From a virus, in IMG/VR virus record IMGVR_UViG_3300050821_018050, positions 1 to 64,000 of that record: a stretch of 64,000 nt of DNA, one strand, 5' to 3'. The translations under genes were made by a program, and so were the position numbers. Within the stretch, counting starts at the first letter, position 1; each line of letters begins with the position of its first letter. Positions 17,303 through 24,345 of the stretch are shown here, in pieces. Under the pieces are notes generated by a model. It saw only the letters and a list, made by a program, of their open reading frames with translations, was not told the DNA's origin and ran no database searches.

Positions 17303-17761
17303 ATGAGTGTTTTTAAAGCTGCGGCTCATATGCGTGATTTGCAACAACGTTTGCAAAACATTTTGCCAGACGCTACTATTTTTACGGCCAATGTCGATCC
17401 AACTGATGGAATGCCGACTTTGACTATTTTAACCGAAGCCGAAAACGAAAATGTTAAAATTTACGTTGACGGTAATGCAGGTCGTGTAGATGGATTGGGA
17501 TTGCCACAACAAGCATATAGCCCACACATCTGTTCTATCGTGCAAGATTCAGCTACCGCTGATGCTGCTGAATTCAAATCAAGAGCAAATATTGTAGCTG
17601 CTGCTGCAAAACTTGGTATGAAAGTAATTTTAACTAAAGCTGCTTCTGCTGGCGCTGCCACTACTTGGGCACTTGCTCAAGCTGCTGTAACTGCTGACAG
17701 TGGTGCTATTTCAATCACAATGCCAAGCGATGATATCAATCCATTAACGATGTCGCAATAA
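17303..17761 (+). CDS. capsid decoration or head protein candidate (152 aa)
   Basis: A small Ala-rich protein immediately before scaffold and capsid genes, with a strong AAGGAG ribosome-binding site. Composition and length fit a head decoration protein, but no signature is visible. Codon use (many GCT codons) resembles that of the abundant capsid genes and differs from the accessory genes, suggesting high expression. Confidence 0.6.
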   Translation: MSVFKAAAHMRDLQQRLQNILPDATIFTANVDPTDGMPTLTILTEAENENVKIYVDGNAGRVDGLGLPQQAYSPHICSIVQDSATADAAEFKSRANIVAAAAKLGMKVILTKAASAGAATTWALAQAAVTADSGAISITMPSDDINPLTMSQ

Positions 17762-17779
17762 GGTTAGGGGGAAATCAAT

Positions 17780-18634
17780 ATGAAATTCTCAGACCAAGAA
17801 ATCGACGCATTGTTAGCCTCTGTTGAGGATGCAATGGCTCAAGCTGATAAGCTTGCAAAGTCTATGCCAGGAGCACACCCACAAGTCGCGCCTGCAAAAC
17901 CTATGATGGCTCCTAAGCCAGTTATGGGCACTGCAGCGCCAATGGCAGCTCCTATGAAAAAAGAAGGCGAAGATGAGCAAGCCGCTCCTGATGCCGTAGC
18001 TCCCGAAGCTGCTGCACCAGAAGCCGCTCCTGCAGCCCCGGCTCCTGATGCTGCCCCTGATGCACCGCAAGGTGATGATCAGTTGCAAGCAGATGCCCAA
18101 GATCAAGGTGAAATCTCTGATGAAGAGCTTCAACAAATCTATGCATCAATGGATCCAGCAGAGCTTCAACGCCATTGTGCTATTATTCAATCGCTTATGG
18201 GCCAATCTGACGCCGCTCCTGAAGCAGCACCTGCTGCACCAGAAGCTGCCCCAGCTCCAGAAGCTCCAGCCGCATCACCAGATGCTATGAAGGCTGAAGG
18301 TTGTGCAGATGATGAAGAAATGGGTAAATCAGAAGGTTTCAAGAAATTGAAAGCCGAAAATGATGCTCTCAAAAAATCACTCGACAAAGTTGTAGCTGCT
18401 ATGGGGAACGCTTTCAAGCCAACCCGTAAAGCTGTAACCAACATTGAGTACATCAGTAAATCAGAACAAGCTACCGACGACAAGCCGTTAGTAAAATCTG
18501 AAGTGATTGCGCAACTAAACAAAATCACAGCTTCTCCTAGTCTTTCTAAGTCTGAGAGAATCTCAATTAACGATTTCATCCTCACGGGTGGGTCACAAAA
18601 AGAAGTCAAAAATATCCTTAAAGGAGGAAAATAG
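17780..18634 (+). CDS. prohead core/scaffold protein candidate
   Basis: An acidic, low-complexity protein of 284 residues placed just before the major capsid protein, the usual scaffold position. Residues about 40-190 are Ala/Pro/Glu repeats (APEAAPEAAP-like). The C-terminal third is helical and ends in a compact basic segment (KEVKNILKGGK), as in scaffolds that bind the capsid shell. It contains four KSE motifs (MGKSEGF, ISKSEQA, LVKSEVI, LSKSERI), more per length than nearly all neighbours. That fits a core protein cut into small pieces by the prohead protease. A GGGGG stretch serves as ribosome-binding site. Confidence 0.75.
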   Translation: MKFSDQEIDALLASVEDAMAQADKLAKSMPGAHPQVAPAKPMMAPKPVMGTAAPMAAPMKKEGEDEQAAPDAVAPEAAAPEAAPAAPAPDAAPDAPQGDDQLQADAQDQGEISDEELQQIYASMDPAELQRHCAIIQSLMGQSDAAPEAAPAAPEAAPAPEAPAASPDAMKAEGCADDEEMGKSEGFKKLKAENDALKKSLDKVVAAMGNAFKPTRKAVTNIEYISKSEQATDDKPLVKSEVIAQLNKITASPSLSKSERISINDFILTGGSQKEVKNILKGGK

Positions 18635-18636
18635 TA

Positions 18637-20025
18637 ATGGACTTGATTAAGCAATTAGAATCGCTGGTTAAGACCTTAGAAGCGGGAAATTATAATTCCG
18701 CTCCGGGTACACTGGTACAAGGGTCTGCTTTGCAGTCAGAAGATCTTTCTTCTGTAATGCATAACGTGACCTTCACTCAAGAAGAGATTAAGCTTCAAAA
18801 GCTTTTCGGCAAAAAGAAAGCAAAATCTCTTACAATCCAATTCAATCGCCAACTGTCTTATGGACGTTTCGGCGGATCAGCACAACGCGAAGGCGCTGTG
18901 GGTGATGTTGACGTAGGTGACTACGTTCGTGCTACGGTCCCTATGTGCTTTTATAGCCATGTGCGCCGTGTCACGGAAGCTGCAAATCTCGTAGAAGCAT
19001 TCGACGGTATCAAAGCCGAAGATCGCGAAGCGGAAAACGCAGCAATCAAATTAGCTGCTGATATCGAGTTTGATCTTTTTAAAGGTAAAGCTGATTTCTC
19101 AAATGCAGGTGTATTTGATGGTCATCCGAACGCTATGCCAGAGCTTCCAAATATGCTCGGCTTAGATGCTCAAATCCGTCAGTCTGATATGCTCGTTACA
19201 ACCCAAGACTTGATGTTTGCTGCTTATGGTAGCAATCAATCAGTTGTTCTGGCTCAAAACGCTGCATTAGACCAAATCGTTATCGAAGATGCACGTTTAC
19301 GCGCTCGCTTGAATTTCTCTCAAGCTAAAAATCTTTATATCGATCCATCTGTTCTCTCTAGCTACAATAAAAAAGTAGCTTTAGGAACTGGTGCAAACAG
19401 CCTACAACGCATTGTTCTCGCAGGTGGCCCACAAACGGCTTCTGGTGCGGAACTTCGCGAACAATGGACCAATCACGGTAACGTGAAACTCGAAGAATCA
19501 GATTTCCTTCGTGGTAAAACTGGCCCATTGCGTCCAAACATTGGATCATCTGCTGCTCCAGCAATTACTACCCAACCGGCTGCTTCTGGTTCAGGTTCAC
19601 TTCTCGCTGCAGGCGCTTACATTTATACTGTAACCGCTTCTAACGAACGCGGTGAATCACCAGCTACGGCTTGTGCTTCAGTAACTGTAACTGCAGGTCA
19701 AATCGTTACCTTGACGATCACTGCTCAATCAGGCATCAAGTACTATAGCGTATATCGCGGAACGACTGCAAAAAATGCAGCATTCATCGGTAACGTTGCA
19801 GCAACTGGCGGACCAGTAGTATTTACTGACCTTGGCAATAAAGCGCCAGGTTTCGTAACTGGCTACTTGATCGACGAAAAAACCTGGGAAATGCATGACT
19901 TAGCTCCTTACAGCCGTAAAAAGCTCGCTCAAGCTGACCTTTCTACTCCAGAAGCGCATTACGCGTTTACCACGGTAGCTGGATACCAACCTCGTAAAAA
20001 TGTCATCGTTGACAACTTATTTTAA
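18637..20025 (+). CDS. major capsid protein with an inserted Ig/Fn3-like domain
   Basis: Forms the head shell. Evidence is its place after the scaffold gene, a very strong AGGAGG ribosome-binding site, 462 residues, and HK97-like features (a helical N-terminal arm, then TIQFNRQLSYGRFGG). LQSE at residues 32-35 would give a short propeptide if the KSE-like motif is a protease site. Residues about 305-402 form a separate beta-rich module (GAYIYTVTASNERGESPAT, then KYYSVYRGT) typical of Fn3/Ig-like surface domains. The polypeptide returns to capsid-like sequence for the last 60 residues. A strong terminator follows. Confidence 0.85.
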   Translation: MDLIKQLESLVKTLEAGNYNSAPGTLVQGSALQSEDLSSVMHNVTFTQEEIKLQKLFGKKKAKSLTIQFNRQLSYGRFGGSAQREGAVGDVDVGDYVRATVPMCFYSHVRRVTEAANLVEAFDGIKAEDREAENAAIKLAADIEFDLFKGKADFSNAGVFDGHPNAMPELPNMLGLDAQIRQSDMLVTTQDLMFAAYGSNQSVVLAQNAALDQIVIEDARLRARLNFSQAKNLYIDPSVLSSYNKKVALGTGANSLQRIVLAGGPQTASGAELREQWTNHGNVKLEESDFLRGKTGPLRPNIGSSAAPAITTQPAASGSGSLLAAGAYIYTVTASNERGESPATACASVTVTAGQIVTLTITAQSGIKYYSVYRGTTAKNAAFIGNVAATGGPVVFTDLGNKAPGFVTGYLIDEKTWEMHDLAPYSRKKLAQADLSTPEAHYAFTTVAGYQPRKNVIVDNLF

Positions 20026-20048
20026 TTAATAATTTCAAATAGTTATTC

Positions 20049-20082
20049 AAAAGCCTCGGCACTTCGGTTCCGGGGCTTTTTT
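20049..20082 (+). terminator. strong intrinsic terminator after the capsid gene
   Basis: An 11-bp stem (AAAAGCCTCGG with CCGGGGCTTTT, one G-T pair), a 10-nt loop and a T-run. It separates the capsid operon from the sigma70-driven block that follows. Confidence 0.9.
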
Positions 20083-20084
20083 GT

Positions 20085-20113
20085 TTGACTTAGTAGTAAA
20101 AGTATAGTATAAT
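20085..20113 (+). promoter_or_regulatory. consensus sigma70 promoter, ATG at +1
   Basis: TTGACT (20085-20090), 17-bp spacer, perfect TATAAT (20108-20113), then 6 nt and the ATG of the HNH gene at 20120. Predicts a leaderless mRNA. Confidence 0.85.
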
Positions 20114-20119
20114 AAATAA

Positions 20120-20596
20120 ATGCGCACCAAAGAGAAAGAACGAGAGTATAATAAAAGAGCATACGAAAAGAATAAAGAAAAACGTAAAGCAGCTGCGAAG
20201 GCTTATCATGAGACCAATAGAGAAATCGTTATTGAAAAAATGAAACGTAGATATGATGATCCAGAATATACTTCCAAAGCTGTGGCTCGCGCCTTAGAAT
20301 GGGATAAATCTCATCCGATGGCAGTAAAGGAAAGAGTTGCAAGGTATACCAAACGCACCCAACCCCAAAAGAATGCCCGCACCGCACTATACCGTGCCCA
20401 AAAACTCCAAGCTACGCCGCCATGGCTCACTATTGAGCAAAAGCGTCAGATCCAGAAGATCTATAAGGATTGCCCACGAGGATATCACGTAGATCACATC
20501 GAACCGCTCAATGGGAAAGATCGTAAAGGTCTGCATGTACCTTGGAATCTCCAAATCTTGCCTAAACTCGATAATTTAAAGAAATCAAATAAATAA
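20120..20596 (+). CDS. HNH endonuclease
   Basis: A probable homing-type nuclease of 158 residues. The N-terminal half is very basic and helical (KEREYNKRAYEKNKEKRKAA). The C-terminal HNH core shows YHVDHIEPLNGKD followed by VPWNLQILPKLDNLKKSNK, with the His-Asp-His and Asn residues of the fold. It sits directly behind the capsid gene terminator and has its own consensus promoter. The ATG is the predicted transcription start and there is no Shine-Dalgarno. Confidence 0.88.
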   Translation: MRTKEKEREYNKRAYEKNKEKRKAAAKAYHETNREIVIEKMKRRYDDPEYTSKAVARALEWDKSHPMAVKERVARYTKRTQPQKNARTALYRAQKLQATPPWLTIEQKRQIQKIYKDCPRGYHVDHIEPLNGKDRKGLHVPWNLQILPKLDNLKKSNK

Positions 20597-20625
20597 TTGA
20601 CTAATCCGCATCCCCGTGTTACCAT
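20597..20625 (+). promoter_or_regulatory. sigma70-like promoter, GTG at +1
   Basis: TTGACT (20597-20602), 17-bp spacer, TACCAT (20620-20625), then 6 nt and GTG 20632. It begins within a few bases of the HNH stop codon. Confidence 0.7.
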
Positions 20626-20631
20626 TTAAAG

Positions 20632-20766
20632 GTGACCACTCACCAGTTCAGAGCGTTAATCTATCTTCAGCGCATGAATTACACTGTATTGTGTAAACAT
20701 CATTTATTTGATTTATATGTGTCTTTATATAAAATACAATTACTTGGTCCACTGGTGCTCAAATGA
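20632..20766 (+). CDS. tiny protein 1 of a tandem paralogous cluster (44 aa)
   Basis: The frame runs from GTG 20632 to TGA 20766 and encodes MTTHQFRALIYLQRMNYTVL and a hydrophobic remainder (HLFDLYVSLYKIQL). The N-terminus matches the next gene (MTTHELRCFDFL), so the two look like tandem duplicates. The GTG is the predicted +1 of a sigma70 promoter and the stop overlaps the next ATG. Function unknown. Confidence 0.6.
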   Translation: MTTHQFRALIYLQRMNYTVLCKHHLFDLYVSLYKIQLLGPLVLK

Positions 20767-20963
20767 CTACTCACGAACTTCGCTGCTTTGATTTTCTTAG
20801 AGCATATAAAACTTTTAAAGGGCATAAGTATCATGTCATGTATTTGGTTTTAGTAAGGGAATTGCATAATATTCACAATGCACATAAAAAAATTATTGAA
20901 GGTCAGCAGGCAATTATTAGATCAAGAGGACAGTTTAGTAGGATATTTAGAGGTGCCAAATGA
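20763..20963 (+). CDS. tiny protein 2 of a tandem paralogous cluster (66 aa)
   Basis: Begins MTTHELRCFDFLRAYKTFKG, then a hydrophobic helix-like part and a basic end (RSRGQFSRIFRGAK). Overlaps both neighbours by 4 nt (ATGA), so the cluster is translated as a coupled series. Function unknown. Confidence 0.68.
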   Translation: MTTHELRCFDFLRAYKTFKGHKYHVMYLVLVRELHNIHNAHKKIIEGQQAIIRSRGQFSRIFRGAK

Positions 20964-21127
20964 ATATAAGTGCCCTAACCCCCTTGGAACGCAGGATATT
21001 CGACACTCTTCACCAGTATCGCTCTATTGAACTTCTCCATGCGCATTTATTTGATTTATTCCTTTCTCTGAATAGTAAACAGAGAGCTTTCGAACAATAT
21101 GGGAGGATTTATAATGAGCGCCCATGA
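20960..21127 (+). CDS. tiny protein 3 of a tandem cluster, LExRIL-like (55 aa)
   Basis: The frame from ATG 20960 to TGA 21127 encodes MNISALTPLERRIFDTLHQY and then LLHAHLFDLFLSLNSK. It combines the LExRIF signature with a HLFDL(Y/F)xSL segment shared with tiny protein 1, linking the two small-protein groups. Coupled to its neighbours by overlaps. Function unknown. Confidence 0.6.
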   Translation: MNISALTPLERRIFDTLHQYRSIELLHAHLFDLFLSLNSKQRAFEQYGRIYNERP

Positions 21128-21251
21128 ATGCCGGTGTTTATCTATTTTAAATGATTATTACCATCCAATGTTTAATTGGACCATTCCAACCATATATGCA
21201 TCTCTTTGGGTAAGCTTAAGCGATAAATACGTTAGATCGGCGGCCTTATGA
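21114..21251 (+). CDS. tiny protein 4 of a tandem paralogous cluster (45 aa)
   Basis: The frame from ATG 21114, behind GGGAGG, to TGA 21251 encodes MSAHECRCLSILNDYYHPMF and TIYASLWVSLSDKY. The M-(T/S)-x-H-E-x-R-C start matches tiny protein 2. Overlaps the previous gene by 14 nt and the next by a TGATG junction. Function unknown. Confidence 0.62.
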   Translation: MSAHECRCLSILNDYYHPMFNWTIPTIYASLWVSLSDKYVRSAAL

Positions 21252-21538
21252 TGCCAAGTAGATTTGAAATGCGTATTTATATGCAAACCTTACAGAGGTT
21301 CACGAAATTGCGTACCCAGATTTGGATGGATCCGTTCATGTTCAAAATGGTCGCTAATATTTGTCGGAAACTTGAAAAGTCTACTAGAAATAGTCGTTGG
21401 ACTTGGGACACCAGAAATATTCCTACTTATGTGACTACTGCAACTATAATTATAGATCCATTTGTAATGAACTTAAGTGGCGGTTATTCCACAGATCCTA
21501 CTGAACCAGTTTATACGATACATAGAAATAAAAAATGA
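21251..21538 (+). CDS. small protein 5 of the tandem cluster (95 aa)
   Basis: Begins MPSRFEMRIYMQTLQRFTKL, an FExRIY variant of the same signature. The start may be ATG 21248 or 21251; both overlap the previous stop. The C-terminal half is polar and Thr/Pro-rich. Function unknown. Confidence 0.62.
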   Translation: MPSRFEMRIYMQTLQRFTKLRTQIWMDPFMFKMVANICRKLEKSTRNSRWTWDTRNIPTYVTTATIIIDPFVMNLSGGYSTDPTEPVYTIHRNKK

Positions 21539-21744
21539 TCAGAAAAATTATTGACTTTTTGTTGAATGAGCGGTATCATAAAAGAATGAACCAAAGCCAT
21601 AAATTAGTTATCGTAGAGCATACGTTCGAAGGCGAAGATAAATTTTGGGATTCTCTCATGGATAAGAATCAATTTATGACTATCACTGACTGTAAAGCTG
21701 AAAAAGCTTTTTCCGGTAGTTTAATTGGCGAAGTACGCTGCTAA
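21535..21744 (+). CDS. small hypothetical protein (69 aa; 52 aa from the promoter-matched start)
   Basis: The frame opens at ATG 21535 (4-nt overlap with the previous gene). A promoter lies inside it whose predicted +1 is the in-frame ATG at 21586 (MNQSHKLVIVEHTFEGEDKF). Both forms may be made: a coupled long form from the upstream message and a leaderless short form. The sequence is short and acidic with no recognised domain. Confidence 0.6.
   Translation: MIRKIIDFLLNERYHKRMNQSHKLVIVEHTFEGEDKFWDSLMDKNQFMTITDCKAEKAFSGSLIGEVRC
21551..21579 (+). promoter_or_regulatory. internal sigma70-like promoter, ATG at +1
   Basis: TTGACT (21551-21556), 17-bp spacer, TATCAT (21574-21579), 6 nt, then the in-frame ATG at 21586. 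Confidence 0.6.
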
Positions 21745-21923
21745 TGGATATTCTATTTGTAATACTTATTTGTGCTGGCGCGGCCATTCTAATGAATATT
21801 AAAGAGGCTCGCGAAAATAAAAAAGTAGATAGCAAAATTATTAAATGTGATCTTCATAAATGGGATACGAATGCAGTAGGAATGCTGGCATGTAACAATT
21901 GTGGAAAGATAGCGGGAACTTAG
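21744..21923 (+). CDS. small membrane protein with Cys/His cluster (59 aa)
   Basis: The frame from ATG 21744 to TAG 21923 encodes one N-terminal membrane helix (DILFVILICAGAAILM) and a short cytoplasmic-type tail with CDLHKW and CNNCGK, a possible zinc site. Coupled to both neighbours by 1-nt overlaps (TAATG, TAGTG). Function unknown. Confidence 0.6.
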   Translation: MDILFVILICAGAAILMNIKEARENKKVDSKIIKCDLHKWDTNAVGMLACNNCGKIAGT

Positions 21924-22609
21924 TGAGTATTTTTGGTAAAAAAGTAGAACCTATTCACGATAGGATTAGGCGAGCACCAATTAAAGTGCTTTTGCCAATT
22001 CCAATTAAGGGTGATTTTTACGGTAATGCTAGATGCTTCAATCTTAATGAAGCTCCAGTAGGAGTTCGGGTATCTCCATTACGGTGGTATGAACGTAATA
22101 AAAATCTTTGGGCTAAAAATGGAAGTTTCCTCTGCGGCGGTGCTCTAGTTGATTTGGCTAGAGGCGAAACTCCTCGCGATCTTGACATGTATTTCAGAGA
22201 TGAAACATCTATCAAAAGAACTTTGCATGAAGCAGCTAATAATGGCTATATTATTGAAGACCAAAATTTTTGGGATTTAGCCCGAGGAGTTTATCAGATT
22301 GTAATTAAACATCCTGGTGATAAATCAATGTATCCTGATTTGAATATGGTGGTATCACAATATTTTGGTGATATTGAGCACGTTTTAGGCTTATTCGATT
22401 TAGACATTTGCTGTGTCGGCGTATGTTCGGATACATTCACTTATACAGTGAATTGGCATAGATCTTTTGCAGATAAAGTATTTCAGTTTCATGTCGTGCG
22501 CAATATGTTAGTAACCCAAAAGCGTGTCTTAAAGTACGCAGAGAAGGGTTTCACTTTTGTTCCGTGTACGACTTATAAAGAAATTCCAGCAGGCCAAAAA
22601 TTTTATTGA
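21923..22609 (+). CDS. phage nucleotidyltransferase-fold protein (228 aa)
   Basis: FLCGGALVDLARGETPRDLDMYF is the G-G-x(n)-D-x-D pattern of nucleotidyltransferase-fold proteins, seen in many phage proteins of unknown substrate. The third catalytic carboxylate may lie in the DLDICCVGV segment. I use GTG 21923, which overlaps the previous stop (TAGTG); a start at 21899 would overlap it more. Substrate could be tRNA, a protein or a small molecule; nothing here decides. Confidence 0.65.
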   Translation: MSIFGKKVEPIHDRIRRAPIKVLLPIPIKGDFYGNARCFNLNEAPVGVRVSPLRWYERNKNLWAKNGSFLCGGALVDLARGETPRDLDMYFRDETSIKRTLHEAANNGYIIEDQNFWDLARGVYQIVIKHPGDKSMYPDLNMVVSQYFGDIEHVLGLFDLDICCVGVCSDTFTYTVNWHRSFADKVFQFHVVRNMLVTQKRVLKYAEKGFTFVPCTTYKEIPAGQKFY

Positions 22610-22634
22610 CTTTTAGAATAAAGAAAGGTAAGAT
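22606..22634 (+). promoter_or_regulatory. sigma70-like promoter, ATG at +1
   Basis: TTGACT (22606-22611, overlapping the upstream stop), 17-bp spacer, TAAGAT (22629-22634), 6 nt, ATG 22641. GAAAGG in the spacer is not transcribed if +1 is the ATG. Confidence 0.75.
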
Positions 22635-22640
22635 TGTTAT

Positions 22641-23900
22641 ATGAGTTTAAGCACTATTGAAGAAGGCATTATCTACTTACTCCACCACGAACCGTATTAC
22701 GCCCATCTTTTGATGCGTATGCGTCGTTTTAAGACTAGCAAACGCCCAGGGGCTAAAGAAGATAAAGATGCTCCTCCGCCAACTGATAAAGACGGAAAAC
22801 CTCTGGACGCTGAGCAGATTGAAGCAAGTAAATTCACTGCAGGCGTGAATATCACTGACGGAATCAATCTGTACTATAACGAAAAATGGTTTAATTTACT
22901 TAGAGATAAGCATGGTCTTGGCGTTGTAGCTGGAGTCCTCAAGCATGAAGCTGAGCATATCACATTCATGCATTTGAATGGTCGCGAAAAGGGTATGGAA
23001 CCAAAACTCCATAATATTGCCGCCGACTGTTCAATTAATCAATATAATTCACTTTTAAAACCTTGGCTTGATTCGGGAGTTGGCGTATCTTTAGAAAGCT
23101 TTCGTAAGCTCGTAAATAATCCAGCCATTGAAGCTCAGCAGACGACCGAGTATTACTACGCCGCCCTTCAGCAAGAATCTGAGAAGCAAAAAGGCTCAAA
23201 AGAATTTCAAGATGCATTGAAGGAAATGGGCGAAGGCGGAGACGATCACTCTATGTGGGGCGATGGTGTACCAGAAGAAGTGGCTAAGCGTATCGCTAAG
23301 TATGCTGTTGAGCAGGCTGCCGCATCTGTTGGTCGCGGGAATATCCCAGGCCATCTGCAAAAAGCTATTGATGCCTTCAATAAAGAAACTCTCAATTGGA
23401 AGAAAATTCTCCAACGTTTTTGGTCTAAAGGTTTGACGATTGAAACTCGCAATACTCGTATGCGCACTAATCGCCGATTTGGCATCAAGCAGCCAGGCAA
23501 ACGCTCTAAACCATTGACTCAAGTTGCTATGGTGATCGATACGTCTGGATCTATGTCAGATGATGACCTTAACGCAATTTTTGTAGAAGCATTTAAGATG
23601 CATGAAGCTGGCGCTACGGTTGATATCATTGAATGCGATACCGCTGTGCATAAAGTGTGGCGTTATACCGGCAAAAAAACCGGTATTCAGGTCAATGGTC
23701 GCGGTGGAACTAGTTTTCAGCCGGGCTTAGATGCTGCCAAAAAATTAAATCCAGATGCAATCATTTACTTCACCGATGGTGATGGCGAGAGAGATTTCAC
23801 CACCCCAAAAGGAATTCCTATTTTATGGGTACTCACTCAAGAGGGTCACTTTGGTTCGATCCCAGAAAGCGCCCGCAAAGTATGGATGAAGACAAAGTAA
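22641..23900 (+). CDS. VWA-domain protein with N-terminal metallopeptidase-like region
   Basis: A two-part protein of 419 residues. The N-terminal part contains KHEAEHI (residues 101-107), an HExxH zinc-site pattern as in the DUF2201 metallopeptidase-like domain. The C-terminal part is a von Willebrand A domain with a full MIDAS start (IDTSGSMS; D300, S302, S304) and a later IIYFTDGDGE. This arrangement pairs with MoxR-type AAA ATPases, and one lies two genes downstream. Such pairs act as ATP-driven remodelling or metal-insertion systems; the phage target is unknown. The mRNA is predicted leaderless. Confidence 0.85.
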   Translation: MSLSTIEEGIIYLLHHEPYYAHLLMRMRRFKTSKRPGAKEDKDAPPPTDKDGKPLDAEQIEASKFTAGVNITDGINLYYNEKWFNLLRDKHGLGVVAGVLKHEAEHITFMHLNGREKGMEPKLHNIAADCSINQYNSLLKPWLDSGVGVSLESFRKLVNNPAIEAQQTTEYYYAALQQESEKQKGSKEFQDALKEMGEGGDDHSMWGDGVPEEVAKRIAKYAVEQAAASVGRGNIPGHLQKAIDAFNKETLNWKKILQRFWSKGLTIETRNTRMRTNRRFGIKQPGKRSKPLTQVAMVIDTSGSMSDDDLNAIFVEAFKMHEAGATVDIIECDTAVHKVWRYTGKKTGIQVNGRGGTSFQPGLDAAKKLNPDAIIYFTDGDGERDFTTPKGIPILWVLTQEGHFGSIPESARKVWMKTK

Positions 23901-24280
23901 ATGTTAAAAGTTTTGTGAACTTCCAGAAACTGACTCCTACTGAATTAATGCAATTAACTCAATCAGGTCGTGTTTTTAGAACCACAGAAATTGCCAATGC
24001 CTGCGCTTTATTTGATTATCCTGATTTGCAGGGTAGAGCGATAAGCAGCGGCAAAGTAGACGAAGATATTTTGGTTCACTTATCTAAATCAGTTTACCCA
24101 ACTATTCGCATGGCAATTGCTTCTCATGCGAAAAGCCCTAAATTGATTAAAGAACTTTCGATGGATCCCCATTTGGATGTCAAAAAGTGTGCCATTTATA
24201 ACTCATTCGCCCCCGCTGATGTAGCCTTGCTGAGAGCTAAATATGAGCTGGAAAAAAGATTAAAGCAAAAAATAATTTGA
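23882..24280 (+). CDS. small HEAT/LRV-like repeat protein (132 aa)
   Basis: Starts at ATG 23882, overlapping the VWA gene by 19 nt. Segments such as VYPTIRMAIASHAKSPKLIK and DPHLDVKKCAIYN look like variant leucine-rich/HEAT repeats, similar in style to those of the giant protein at 9938-15907. Sandwiched between the VWA and AAA genes, it may be an adaptor or substrate of that pair. LSKSVYP is not a full KSE motif. Confidence 0.65.
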   Translation: MDEDKVNVKSFVNFQKLTPTELMQLTQSGRVFRTTEIANACALFDYPDLQGRAISSGKVDEDILVHLSKSVYPTIRMAIASHAKSPKLIKELSMDPHLDVKKCAIYNSFAPADVALLRAKYELEKRLKQKII

Positions 24281-24305
24281 CTTATTAAAGTAATCATGTT
24301 ATTCT
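24277..24305 (+). promoter_or_regulatory. sigma70-like promoter for the AAA gene
   Basis: TTGACT (24277-24282, overlapping the upstream stop), 17-bp spacer, TATTCT (24300-24305). Here a leader of about 34 nt with GAAAGG precedes ATG 24346, unlike the leaderless cases. Confidence 0.7.
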
Positions 24306-24345
24306 AAGTAAAGACAAAACCCATTAGAAAGGTAACCCGAATAGA

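Noticed and set aside
18187-18654. 155-codon minus-strand frame across scaffold and capsid start
   Set aside because: Low-complexity antisense of the Ala/Pro/Glu repeats, ending in a run of Ala/Ser/Gly; not a gene.
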